Below, one piece after another: positions 17,971-26,826 of a stretch of DNA of 35,624 nucleotides. Numbering within the stretch: position 1 is the stretch's first letter; the number at the start of each line of letters is the position of its first letter. The notes beneath the pieces were generated by a model. It did no database searches. It was not told the origin of the DNA and saw nothing but the letters and a program-made list of their open reading frames with translations. This DNA is from Desulfobacterales bacterium (GTDB taxonomy: Bacteria; Desulfobacterota; Desulfobacteria; Desulfobacterales; SpSt-501). The position numbers were made by a program, and so were the translations under genes. The stretch covers positions 1-35,624 of the forward strand of contig JALOPB010000036.1 in NCBI GenBank assembly GCA_025454115.1. The letters are read 5' to 3'.

Positions 17971-18481
17971 CCCGCTTGATCTCCTCTCCAATGGTGTGGT
18001 AGCGGCGCAGGTCCCTGCCGAATAGCTGGAGAAGGGAGTAGGCGCATGTCAGGACACCCGTGATGGGCATGACGATGTACTGGATCATGTTTGGAAGCTG
18101 TGTCGCGGCGAGGATGGATCCCTGCATCATCATGGTGAAATCCCAGCCGTACACGATCAGGTAGACGCCGAAGAGAAAAGTGACTCCGTCGATGAGGCGA
18201 TCGCTTTTCTCGAGGATATTCTTGGGCAGCTTATCGAAAAGGTCCATTCCCAAATGGAGCCGCTCGCGGAATCCGATGGCGATGCCCATGAAGGTAAACC
18301 AGGTCAAACACAGGAGCGTAACTTCCTCGGACCAGACAAAGACGAACCCGAAAATCTTGCGGGTAACGACCGCTACAAAGACGATCAGGATCATGGCGAC
18401 CAAAAGCGCGATCGCGAAACTCTCGATGAACTGGTCGATCCTCAGAAAAAGCTTCTTTATGCCGCCTCTTTTATCGAACAC
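17963..18481 (-). CDS. TRAP transporter small permease (DctQ)
   Basis: VFDKRGGIKKLFLRIDQFIESFAIALLVAMILIVFVAVVTRKIFGFVFVWSEEVTLLCLTWFTFMGIAIGFRERLHLGMDLF; GTG start at 18481 preceded by AGGAG; ORF track extends to 18580. Confidence 0.85.
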   Translation of the reverse strand: MFDKRGGIKKLFLRIDQFIESFAIALLVAMILIVFVAVVTRKIFGFVFVWSEEVTLLCLTWFTFMGIAIGFRERLHLGMDLFDKLPKNILEKSDRLIDGVTFLFGVYLIVYGWDFTMMMQGSILAATQLPNMIQYIVMPITGVLTCAYSLLQLFGRDLRRYHTIGEEIKRDA

Positions 18482-18528
18482 GGGGGGCTCTCCTTCTGAA
18501 TAGAGGTCCGTTGAAGGCTGGCACCACG

Positions 18529-18559
18529 GGAGCCGAGGCCCAGTGGCGGGCCTCGCTCC
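18529..18559. terminator. Strong stem-loop in the dctP-dctQ gap (attenuator or mRNA-processing element)
   Basis: ggag-c-CGAGGCCC agtggc GGGCCTCG-ctcc: 8-bp perfect stem plus 4 bp beyond a one-base bulge. Confidence 0.55.
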
Positions 18560-18576
18560 TCCCTCGATGGAATTCC

Positions 18577-19540
18577 TCACTTTTTCGGACGGACGGCATC
18601 AATGGACTTGAGCGTTTCGGCATACTTCGGTGATTCTTCGGCAACCAGCTGTTTGACCGCGTTCTTGTAAGGGGTGAAGTCTGTCACGGGTGTTACGGTA
18701 ACGCCGCCGGCCTTGACTTGTTGAAGCGCCTCGATTTCATAGGCGTCCCATTTCTGGCGCTGGAAGGCGACCGTCTCGACAGCGGCCTTGCGGATGGCGG
18801 CCTGCTGCTCTTTGCTAAGCTTGTCCCAGACGATTTTGCTCATGAAGAGGACCTCGGGCAGACGCAGATGCTCGTTTAGAAGATACCACTTTGCCACCTG
18901 ATAGTGGTTGAACGAAATCAGGGAAGGCGCGTTGTTCTCGGCGCCGTCGATGACGCCGGTCTGGATCGCGCTGAAGACCTGGCCGGCGGCCATGGGAACG
19001 GCTGAAGCGATTGGGCATGACCCGGTATTTCTTGCCCTTGAGATCCTCGAACTTGGTGAGCGGATAATTGGCGTAGAACGAACGCGCGCCGCCGTCATAC
19101 CAGCAAAGGCCGATGAAGCCCGAAGGGGCGAGATCGGCCAGCATTTTCTGCCCGGCGTCGCCGTTCAGGAAGGCCCACATGTGCTCTTTTGAATCGAAGA
19201 TGAAGGGCAGCGCAAAAACATTGAGCTGCGCGTTGAATGAACCCAGTGCCCCGGAGCTGACGCGGGCGATGGCGATGGCGCCGATCTTGACCTGCTCGAT
19301 CACGACTTTCTCGTCGCCGGAGATCTGCCCGCCGGGAAAGACGTCGACCTTGATTCCCCCCTTGGTGTAGAGCTCGACGAGGCGGGCGAACTCCTCGTCC
19401 GCCAACTCGGTGGGGTATCCCTTGGGGTGAATTTCGGAGAGCTTGAGGACCATCTGGGCCTGGGTGGCCGAGCCGGTGCAGAACACGAAGGCCATCGCAC
19501 AGATGACCGACCACGCAACGACGTACCTGGAGTTTTTCAT
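18577..19540 (-). pseudogene. TRAP transporter substrate-binding protein (DctP), frameshifted with about 32 nt apparently missing
   Basis: N-terminal part in ORF 18815..19540 (MKNSRYVVAWSVICAMAFV...FEDLKGKKYRVMPN) and C-terminal part in ORF 18577..19098 (SAVPMAAGQVFSAIQTGVIDGAENNAPSL...); junction near 19000-19015. Confidence 0.85.
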
Positions 19541-19623
19541 AACGCTCCTTCCTTTCTATGTGGCAACCATGCTTGAACCGCACGTTCGTTCGGTTGAGAA
19601 TTCGGCCGACCGCACCCGGGAAA

Positions 19624-20385
19624 TCAGCGGGCCAGCCAGCCCCCGTCCACGGCCAGGGTGTGCCCCTGCACGTAATTAGACGCCTCGGAGGCCAGGAAAA
19701 CGACGGCCCCTTTCAGGTCCTCCGGCTTTCCCCAGCGGCCGGTGGGAATGCGCTCCAGGATCTGCCGGCTGCGAACGGGATCGTCCTGAATGGCCTGCGT
19801 GTTGCGGGTCGCCATGTAACCAGGTGCAATCGCATTGACGTTGATCCCGTGCGGTGCCCACTCGCAGGCGAGCAGCTTGGTCAACCCCATGACGCCGCTC
19901 TTGCTCGCAGTGTATGAAGGCACCAGAATGCCGCCCTGGAACGACAGCATCGAGGCGATGTTGATGATCTTGCCCCCGGTTCCCTGTTTTAGGAACTGCC
20001 GGGCGACGGCCTGGGACAGGAAGAACAGGGTCTTCAGGTTAATGTCCATGACTTCGTCCCAGTCCTTCTCGCTGAAGTCGATGGACTGGTTGCGGCGGAT
20101 GACGCCGGCGTTGTTCACCAGGATGTCGATGCGCCCGTATGCCTCGACCACCCGGCGCACGACGTCGTCCACGGGAGCGATGCTCCCGAGGTCGGCCTGG
20201 ACGCCCACCCACCTTCTCCCCAGGCGCTCGAACCGCTCCACCTGCTGCGGCAGATCCAGGTGGTAAACGGCCGCAATGTCCGCGCCGGCCTCGGCCAGGC
20301 CGAGTGCCATGGCCTCCCCCAGCCCGATCGTGCCGCCGGTAACCACGGCCACCTTGCCTGCAAGGCTGAAATATTCGAGTGTCAT
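19624..20385 (-). CDS. kduD: 2-deoxy-D-gluconate 3-dehydrogenase / 2-keto-3-deoxy-gluconate oxidoreductase (KduD-like SDR)
   Basis: MTLEYFSLAGKVAVVTGGTIGLGEAMALGLAEAGADI...ILVNNAGVIRRNQSIDFSEKDWDEVMDINLKTLFFLSQAVARQFLKQG...YTASKSGVMGLTKLLACEWAPHGINVNAIAPGYMATRNTQAI. Confidence 0.9.
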   Translation of the reverse strand: MTLEYFSLAGKVAVVTGGTIGLGEAMALGLAEAGADIAAVYHLDLPQQVERFERLGRRWVGVQADLGSIAPVDDVVRRVVEAYGRIDILVNNAGVIRRNQSIDFSEKDWDEVMDINLKTLFFLSQAVARQFLKQGTGGKIINIASMLSFQGGILVPSYTASKSGVMGLTKLLACEWAPHGINVNAIAPGYMATRNTQAIQDDPVRSRQILERIPTGRWGKPEDLKGAVVFLASEASNYVQGHTLAVDGGWLAR

Positions 20386-20409
20386 GCGCGCCCTCTTATG
20401 TGTCGGAGT

Positions 20410-20928
20410 TTAGGTTTTCAAGCCTTCTCCCTGACCGGCTGTCCGCCGGATCAGAGGAATCATCTCATGAATGATGTTGCGGATGGAATAAACGACCATG
20501 ACCGCGCCGGCGACCGGCATGCAGGAGTATAGAACGCTCTTGGGAATGGCAAAGACGTTGGTCACATCCCGGGCCATGGCGGTCAACTTGAACGAGTAGA
20601 AAAAGAAAACTAGCGAGAAGACCAACACCAGCACTTCGAGAACCAGCCGGTAGAAATGCCTCGCCCGCTCGCCCTTGATGATCCTGCCGCCGATCCAATC
20701 GCCCACGCTGAAATGCTCACGGGTGATCCACAAAGCCGCAGCCCCGTAGAAAACCAGATAGGCGTACAATAACTCGATGATCTCATCGAACCAGTGCAGG
20801 GAGGCCACCGGGAAAAACCGCACGAAGACATTGGCGGACACCAGGATCGTCAGTGCGACGAAACAGGCCATCGTCAATGCCTTGAAGGCCTGCAGGACGA
20901 TCTTGTCCAGCCATTTGAGAAAGCTCAT
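20410..20928 (-). CDS. TRAP transporter small permease (DctQ)
   Basis: 172 aa, 4 TM-like segments, VFVRFFPVASLHWFDEIIELLYAYLVFYGAAALWITREHFSVGDWI. Confidence 0.85.
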   Translation of the reverse strand: MSFLKWLDKIVLQAFKALTMACFVALTILVSANVFVRFFPVASLHWFDEIIELLYAYLVFYGAAALWITREHFSVGDWIGGRIIKGERARHFYRLVLEVLVLVFSLVFFFYSFKLTAMARDVTNVFAIPKSVLYSCMPVAGAVMVVYSIRNIIHEMIPLIRRTAGQGEGLKT

Positions 20929-20949
20929 ATCATCTCTCCTGCCGTCCGG

Positions 20950-22227
20950 CTAATGGAGTAGGTTCGGCAGAAAGGTTCCGATCGCCGGTACGTAGGCAAT
21001 AACCAGCGTGACAATGAATATGCCCACCAGGTATGGCCAAATCTCCTTCGACAATTCACCCAGGCTGACCTTGCTGAAGCTTGAAACCGCGAACAGGCAC
21101 ATCCCCACCGGCGGTGTCAGGTTCCCGACCATGATCAGGAGCGTCATCACCACCCCGAAATTGACCAGATCGATCCCGAATTTCTGCGCCACCGGCGCAA
21201 AAATGGGAATGGTGATGATGAAGATGGCGTTGCCTTCCAGGAAAAGCCCGAGAACCAGCACCACGGCGACGACCATGGTGACGATGCCGGCGGGCGTGGC
21301 GCTCATCGTGGTGAAGTTGTGAATGATCTGGTCGGGAACGCGCTGGTGGATCGTGAACCAGCCGAAAAATCCGGCCGTGGCGATGATGAACAGAAGGCTG
21401 ACGGTCTGCCGGATGGACGTCCAGAAAATCCGGGGCAAATCCGTGAATCGGATGTCCCCGTAAAGAAACCCCAGCAACAGGGCATAAAGCGTGGCCACCA
21501 CGGCGGCTTCCGTTGGGGTGAACACCCCCGTCAGGATCCCGCCGATGACGATGACGGGCGTCAACAGGGGCAGAAACGCTTCACGGACCGAAGCGGCCAC
21601 CTCGGCGATGTCGGCGCGCCTCTCCTTCGGCAGCCCATAGCGGTTGGCCTGCAGCCCGACCGCCGCCATCATGGCCAGCGCCATCATGATTCCGGGGATG
21701 AAGCCCGCTAAAAACAGCTTGCTGACCGATACCCCGGTCAACGCCCCATAGACGACGAACGGGATGCTGGGCGGAATCACCGGCCCGATGGTGGCGGCCG
21801 CCGCGACAATGGCGGCCGAGAACTTCGGCTTGAACCCGTTGTCCACCATGGCCTTGTGCAGGACCTGCCCCAGGCCGGCTGCATCGGCGATGGCGGAGCC
21901 GGACATTCCGGAAAAGATGACGTTCGCGATGATGCTGACCTGCCCCAACCCTCCCGGCAGATGACCGATGACCGCCTTGGCGAAGCGGAAGATCCGGTTG
22001 GTGATGCCGCCCGTGTTCATGAGATTGCCGGCAAGGATGAAAAAAGGCACCGCCAGCAGGGTGAAGCCCGTGGTGGAGGCATACATCCTCTGGGGCAGCA
22101 TGGTCAGAAGCGATTCGTTGCCCAGTCCCACGAAAAACGCGATGGCCGTGAAGCCGATCGCTACGGCGATCGGCAGATCAATGATGATCAGCGCCAACAA
22201 GACGGCAAAGATCAGCAGCGTCAGCAT
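20950..22227 (-). CDS. TRAP transporter large permease (DctM)
   Basis: MLTLLIFAVLLALIIIDLPIAVAIGFTAIAFFV...GVFTPTEAAVVATLYALLLG...NLTPPVGMCLFAVS; DctM motifs. Confidence 0.92.
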   Translation of the reverse strand: MLTLLIFAVLLALIIIDLPIAVAIGFTAIAFFVGLGNESLLTMLPQRMYASTTGFTLLAVPFFILAGNLMNTGGITNRIFRFAKAVIGHLPGGLGQVSIIANVIFSGMSGSAIADAAGLGQVLHKAMVDNGFKPKFSAAIVAAAATIGPVIPPSIPFVVYGALTGVSVSKLFLAGFIPGIMMALAMMAAVGLQANRYGLPKERRADIAEVAASVREAFLPLLTPVIVIGGILTGVFTPTEAAVVATLYALLLGFLYGDIRFTDLPRIFWTSIRQTVSLLFIIATAGFFGWFTIHQRVPDQIIHNFTTMSATPAGIVTMVVAVVLVLGLFLEGNAIFIITIPIFAPVAQKFGIDLVNFGVVMTLLIMVGNLTPPVGMCLFAVSSFSKVSLGELSKEIWPYLVGIFIVTLVIAYVPAIGTFLPNLLH

Positions 22228-22288
22228 CGGTCCCCACCTGCATCCCGGTTGTTGCGATCGGATTTCCGAGGTCCGGCCCGCCCGCAGC

Positions 22289-23266
22289 TTATTTGGCCGC
22301 TTCCACCATCTTGACGAAGGCCGCGATGTTCTCCTCGCCGGCGATGGCATTCATCCGCTCATAGGCGGGTTTCATCAAGGCCTTGAATTTGGCCTTGTCC
22401 GGAAGCGTCACCTGCACGCCGGCCTGCTTCAGCTTCTCGATCTGGTCGGCTTCGGCGTCCCGCACGGCCTTTCGCATCCAGTTTCCGGCCCTGGCGCTCT
22501 CCTCTTTCATGATCTTCTGCTGCTCCGGAGTGAGCTTGTCCCAGACCTTCTTGCTGATCACGTGCACCATCGTGTTGTAGTTGTGCCCGGTCATGGCCAA
22601 ATGCTTCTGGGATTCATAGAGCTGGTTTGCGTAAATCACCGCGACCGGGTTCTCCTGGCCGTCGACCACGCCCTGCTTCAGCGCCATTTGCAGCTCGTTG
22701 AAGTTGATCGTCGCCACCACGGCGCCCAGGGCCTCCATGGCCGCCTGGGTCGGCAGCTCCGGCGGGGTCCGCACTTTGAGGCCCTTGACGTCGTCGGGGG
22801 TGGTCACCGGCCGTTTGCTGTTGGTGAGGTTGCGGAATCCCCACTCCCAGTTGGAGAGAAACACCAGACCGGCCTTGTCGAGATCGGCAGCGGCCCAGGC
22901 CAGGAAGGGGCCGTCCAGGACCTTGTCCGCATGGGCATAGTTCTCGTACATGAACGGCAGCATCACGCAGTTGAACTTCTTGGAGTACTTGCCGAGCTGT
23001 CCCTGGGTGGGCAGGCTCATGTCCACGGCGCCCAGGATGTTCTGCTCGAGGACTTCCGGCGGCGAACCTAAGGCGTTGTTGGGGAAAATGGCGATCTTGA
23101 TCTTTCCCTCGGTACGCTTCTCGACCGCATCGGCGAACATCTTGCTCGCGACGTTGCCCGGGTGGGATTCGGCGGCGAAATGGCCGAGCTTCATTTGGAT
23201 GGATTGGGCCTGAGCGAATGAAACGGCGATGACCGACATCATTAAAATAACCAACGCTTTTTTCAT
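22289..23266 (-). CDS. TRAP transporter substrate-binding protein (DctP)
   Basis: MKKALVILMMSVIAVSFAQAQSIQMKLGHFAAESHPGNVASKMFADAVEKRTEGKIKIAIFPNNALG...KQGVVDGQENP. Confidence 0.93.
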   Translation of the reverse strand: MKKALVILMMSVIAVSFAQAQSIQMKLGHFAAESHPGNVASKMFADAVEKRTEGKIKIAIFPNNALGSPPEVLEQNILGAVDMSLPTQGQLGKYSKKFNCVMLPFMYENYAHADKVLDGPFLAWAAADLDKAGLVFLSNWEWGFRNLTNSKRPVTTPDDVKGLKVRTPPELPTQAAMEALGAVVATINFNELQMALKQGVVDGQENPVAVIYANQLYESQKHLAMTGHNYNTMVHVISKKVWDKLTPEQQKIMKEESARAGNWMRKAVRDAEADQIEKLKQAGVQVTLPDKAKFKALMKPAYERMNAIAGEENIAAFVKMVEAAK

Positions 23267-23305
23267 CCTACCCTCCTTTGGTGTGGGGTGAGCTCATGCT
23301 CACAT

Positions 23306-24136
23306 CTACTTCAAGGCTGTCATGGGTACGGCATCCATATCCGTGAAGGTCTGGTTTTCACCGACCATCCCCCAGATGAATGTGTAGCTGCAGGTACCGG
23401 CGCCCGAGTGGATGGACCAGCTCGGCGAGAGCACCGCTTCTTCGCTGCGCACCACGATGTGCCGCGTCTCGGACGGCTCTCCCATGAAATGCATCACGAT
23501 CTCGTCGGCGGGAATCTCGAAATAGAGATACGCCTCCATCCGGCGCGGGTGGGTGTGCACCGGCATGGTGTTCCAGACCGAACCGGACTCGAGCGTCGTC
23601 ATCCCCATGACCAGCTGACAGCTCTTGATCCCGTCCGGGTGGAAATATTTGCGGATGGTGCGGCGGTTGCTTTTCTCCGGGGAGCCGAGGTGGACGGGCG
23701 CGGCATCGGCCGGCGTGATCTTGGCGACGGGGTATCCGGTGTGGGCCGGAGCGCAGTTGAAGTAGAATTTGGCGGGGCGTGCGGGGTCCGCGCTGGTGAA
23801 GGCCACGTCCCGGGCGCCCATGCCGATGAAAAGCCCGTCTTTTGCCGCCAGCTCAAACCGCTGGCCGTCGACGGCCACGGTCCCGCCGCCGCCGATGTTG
23901 ATGATGCCCATCTCCCGCCGCTCGAGCAGGCTGGCGGCGCCGATGAGCGCCGGGTCCGCCTCCAGCCGGGATTCCCGGATCGGGCACACGCCGCCGATCA
24001 TCAAACGGTCGTAATAGGTGTAAATCATTTTGACCTCACCGGGAACGAAGAGGTCTTGAATCAGGAAGTGCTCCCGCAGTTCGGCCGTGTCCAGATACAC
24101 GGCCTGATCGGGGTGAATGGCATGTCGGATTTCCAT
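23306..24136 (-). CDS. kduI: 5-dehydro-4-deoxy-D-glucuronate isomerase
   Basis: MEIRHAIHPDQAVYLDTAELREHFLIQDLF...SVWNTMPVHTHPRRMEAYLYFEIPADEIVMHFMGEPSETRHIVV: KduI metal-binding signature. Confidence 0.96.
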   Translation of the reverse strand: MEIRHAIHPDQAVYLDTAELREHFLIQDLFVPGEVKMIYTYYDRLMIGGVCPIRESRLEADPALIGAASLLERREMGIINIGGGGTVAVDGQRFELAAKDGLFIGMGARDVAFTSADPARPAKFYFNCAPAHTGYPVAKITPADAAPVHLGSPEKSNRRTIRKYFHPDGIKSCQLVMGMTTLESGSVWNTMPVHTHPRRMEAYLYFEIPADEIVMHFMGEPSETRHIVVRSEEAVLSPSWSIHSGAGTCSYTFIWGMVGENQTFTDMDAVPMTALK

Positions 24137-24150
24137 TTCACGTTCCTTTC

Positions 24151-24918
24151 TCAAGTGGCGTTGACCTGCCCGGCACCGGCCGCCATGCCCGAAATGGCGG
24201 CTGCATGCCGTTTGATGGCCTCGATATCCGCTTCGAGGCCGCGCTCTTCGGCCAGATAGGCCGGAAACGTGATGCTGATGGCGCAGAGGATTTCTTCGTG
24301 CGGGCCGAACACCGGCGCGGCGATGCAGATGATGCCCCGGGTGATCTCCTCGGAATCCAGGGCGTAGCCCTGTTCGCGGACGCTCGCGAGCTGGCGCAGC
24401 AGCTGGCGGGCGTCCGTCACGGTCTTGGGCGTGAAGGGTTTCATGGGCAGTGCGAGCACCCGTTTGCGCTCGCCCGCAGGACCATAGGCCAGCAGAACCT
24501 TGCCCAGGGCCGTGCAGTAAAGGGGAAACGTTTTGCCGATTTCCGAAAAAAGCTTGATGCCGTAATCGTGGGATTCGATCTTGTCGGTGTAAATGCCGAC
24601 ATCGCCCTGCTTGATGCCCATGTTGCAGGTATGCTTGGTTTCCTGGTGCAGCCTGATCAGCTGGGGGTGGACATGGCTGCGAAGGTTGAAGTTGGCGATG
24701 ACCCCTGCCCCCAGGGAAGCGAGTTTGAGCGTCGCCCGATACCGTTTGCTGTCCGGGCTGAAGGATAGAACCCCTAATCCGGTCAGCTCGCCGAGGAGCC
24801 GATGAACGGTGGCTTTCGCGATTCCCGTCTCGTCCACGATCTCGGCAAAGCGGATGCCGGTGTGCTGATGGGCGACCACCGTTTCGATCAACCGGAGGAT
24901 CCGCTCGGAAGAGCTCAT
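24151..24918 (-). CDS. IclR family transcriptional regulator (KdgR-like by context)
   Basis: MSSSERILRLIETVVAHQHTGIRFAEIVDETGIAKATVHRLLGELTGLGVLSFSPDSKRYR; IclR effector domain EEITRGIICIAAPVFGP. Confidence 0.92.
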   Translation of the reverse strand: MSSSERILRLIETVVAHQHTGIRFAEIVDETGIAKATVHRLLGELTGLGVLSFSPDSKRYRATLKLASLGAGVIANFNLRSHVHPQLIRLHQETKHTCNMGIKQGDVGIYTDKIESHDYGIKLFSEIGKTFPLYCTALGKVLLAYGPAGERKRVLALPMKPFTPKTVTDARQLLRQLASVREQGYALDSEEITRGIICIAAPVFGPHEEILCAISITFPAYLAEERGLEADIEAIKRHAAAISGMAAGAGQVNAT

Positions 24919-24943
24919 CGGAAAGATCCTTGAAAGTTTAATA

Positions 24944-24963
24944 AAGTTCCATATACAGAACTT
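24944..24963. promoter_or_regulatory. Putative IclR-regulator operator palindrome
   Basis: aagttc-catataca-gaactt: perfect 6-bp arms with 8-bp AT-rich spacer, about 26 bp upstream of the IclR start codon. Confidence 0.45.
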
Positions 24964-25198
24964 AGTTTTGTATTTTGAACTATTTCTGCCTTGAGCAAGG
25001 TCAAAAGTCAAGTGAAAAAATGACGGAGATGAAGCGGGATCGATGGATCGTCCAACCGTTAGTGGGGCTTTCAGGAAATGGGTGGCTGGTAGGGATTAGA
25101 CCAAGCTGATCATCAACCGAACCGGCAATTCAGCGAGGGCGGCCGGGCCGGGAGCGGCCCTCAATTCGTTTGGTGAAACGGCCGGCGACCCGCGGATT

Positions 25199-25696
25199 TC
25201 ATTGCGGAGGCAGGGGGGGACGATGCGGCGGGACGTGACCCCGTCGATACGCCATGATGGTCCGCTTGAACTCGATCACGACCTGGCCATGCTGATTGAA
25301 ACCGGTCGTCTTGACCTGGATGATGCCCATGTTCGGACGCGATTGCGACAACCTCATTGATAGCACTTCGCTCTGGGCATAGAGGGTGTCACCATTGAAC
25401 AATGGATGGGGAAGGCGGATTTCATCCCATCCCAAATTGATGGCGTTTTGAGAAATATCCGACACGGACAGGCCGGTGGCAATCGCCAGCGTCAGGGTCG
25501 AGTCCACCAGCGGCTTCTTGAACTCGGTCTGTGCGGCGTAAACATCGTCCAAATGGATGGGATTGTTATTGACCGTCAGCAGCGTAAACCAGATGTTGTC
25601 GGTCTGCGTGATCGTTCGACCGATGGGATGCTGATAGATGTCGCCCACCTCGAAGTCTTCGTAGGTTCGACCTTGCCATCCTTGCTTCAGCGCCAT
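25199..25696 (-). CDS. MaoC-like hotdog-fold dehydratase
   Basis: MALKQGWQGRTYEDFEVGDIYQHPIGRTITQTDNIWFTLLTVNNNPIHLDDVYA...: MaoC hydratase motif (ITQTDN...NPIHLD). Confidence 0.88.
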   Translation of the reverse strand: MALKQGWQGRTYEDFEVGDIYQHPIGRTITQTDNIWFTLLTVNNNPIHLDDVYAAQTEFKKPLVDSTLTLAIATGLSVSDISQNAINLGWDEIRLPHPLFNGDTLYAQSEVLSMRLSQSRPNMGIIQVKTTGFNQHGQVVIEFKRTIMAYRRGHVPPHRPPLPPQ

Positions 25697-25749
25697 GAAA
25701 TCTGCCCTCCATGCTTTCGTCTAGTTTCTTTGGCCCTTTTGCATGGCGG

Positions 25750-26811
25750 TCACCTCGACAGGATCCGATGGAGTTTGTCGCCCAGCGTCCGGGCCTCCTC
25801 GGCCGTCGGCGTGGACGTCTGGATGAAAAGCCCCTTGCGCCCGAAAAAGTCGAGCAGCTTTTGCGAATAGGCGGCCAAGTCCACCTGGGCCCCGGGTCCG
25901 TGGTCCCAGTAGTAGTGGCGCAGGCAGAGCACGGTTTTCCCCGCGGCGGCTTTGCGGACCGCCTCCCAGTCCGTCTGGGGGATGGTAAAGTCCAGGCCCC
26001 GCAAACCTTCGATCTCCATCATGGGCTCCACGACATTCTTGACCTGGCCGCAGGAGTGCACGACCAGGCCGCCGATGGCCCGCGAAATCATGCTGTTGTA
26101 CTTCACGCCGAACTCACGGTAGAGCTTCGGCGACAGGATGGAGGCCGTATCGTCGCTGATGCGCACGCCCACCTCGCGCGGGATATGCCACATTTCGTGG
26201 CTCATGCCGTGAAGGTTGCGGATGCGCGCCAGCTGCTCCTTCAGATAACCGATCGTCGCCTCCGTGACCTTCTCCAGCAGCACGTGCACCTCCCTGGGGT
26301 GGAGCATGGTGGCGGTGACGAAGGACGTGTATTCCCAGATCAGGGACGCCGTCACCAGGGGCGAGGGCACGTTCACGAGCCGCAGCGGCAGGTTGGAGTG
26401 GGATTGCAGATAGTCGATCCGGTCCCAAGCCTGCTTGAACACGAGGTTCGTTTTCGGGTCGGGGACCTTCAGGGCATGCACGTCCGGCACATTGTCGTCC
26501 CGGATCAAGGGTTTGATCCAGGGGTCGGCCTCGTCGTTCACCGTGTATTCGCAGCCGAAAGCCGAGGCGACGATGTTGATGCCCTGGTTGGGCTTGATGT
26601 TGGGCATGCCGTAGTCGTAGACGCCCTCGCGCTGCTTGTGGAAATCTTCGTTCCAGTCGATCTCCGCTGCGTGGTCGGAGAAATACGTCGTGGTCGCCAT
26701 GTGGATGCCGCCGATCTCAATCAGGAAGGGCACTTCGTCGACATCCTGCAACTGCCAGCTTTTCGCAATGCGCTCTTTCTTTTCCTCGTTCGATAATATG
26801 CGGGTCGTCAT
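25750..26811 (-). CDS. Uroporphyrinogen decarboxylase-family protein (MtaA/CmuA-like methyltransferase fold)
   Basis: 353 aa; VVHSCGQVKNVV...TVLCLRHYYWDHGPG: HxC...C pattern as in zinc-dependent UroD-fold methyltransferases. Confidence 0.75.
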   Translation of the reverse strand: MTTRILSNEEKKERIAKSWQLQDVDEVPFLIEIGGIHMATTTYFSDHAAEIDWNEDFHKQREGVYDYGMPNIKPNQGINIVASAFGCEYTVNDEADPWIKPLIRDDNVPDVHALKVPDPKTNLVFKQAWDRIDYLQSHSNLPLRLVNVPSPLVTASLIWEYTSFVTATMLHPREVHVLLEKVTEATIGYLKEQLARIRNLHGMSHEMWHIPREVGVRISDDTASILSPKLYREFGVKYNSMISRAIGGLVVHSCGQVKNVVEPMMEIEGLRGLDFTIPQTDWEAVRKAAAGKTVLCLRHYYWDHGPGAQVDLAAYSQKLLDFFGRKGLFIQTSTPTAEEARTLGDKLHRILSR

Positions 26812-26826
26812 ATCTTGGCGCTCCTT

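Noticed and set aside
25134-25164. gagggcggccgggccgggagcggccctc hairpin downstream of the MaoC gene
   Set aside because: Short outer stem with GC-rich, ambiguous interior and no U tract; not strong enough to call a terminator.
25711-26796. 361-aa plus-strand ORF opposite the UroD-like gene
   Set aside because: Antisense shadow of a protein with recognisable family motifs.
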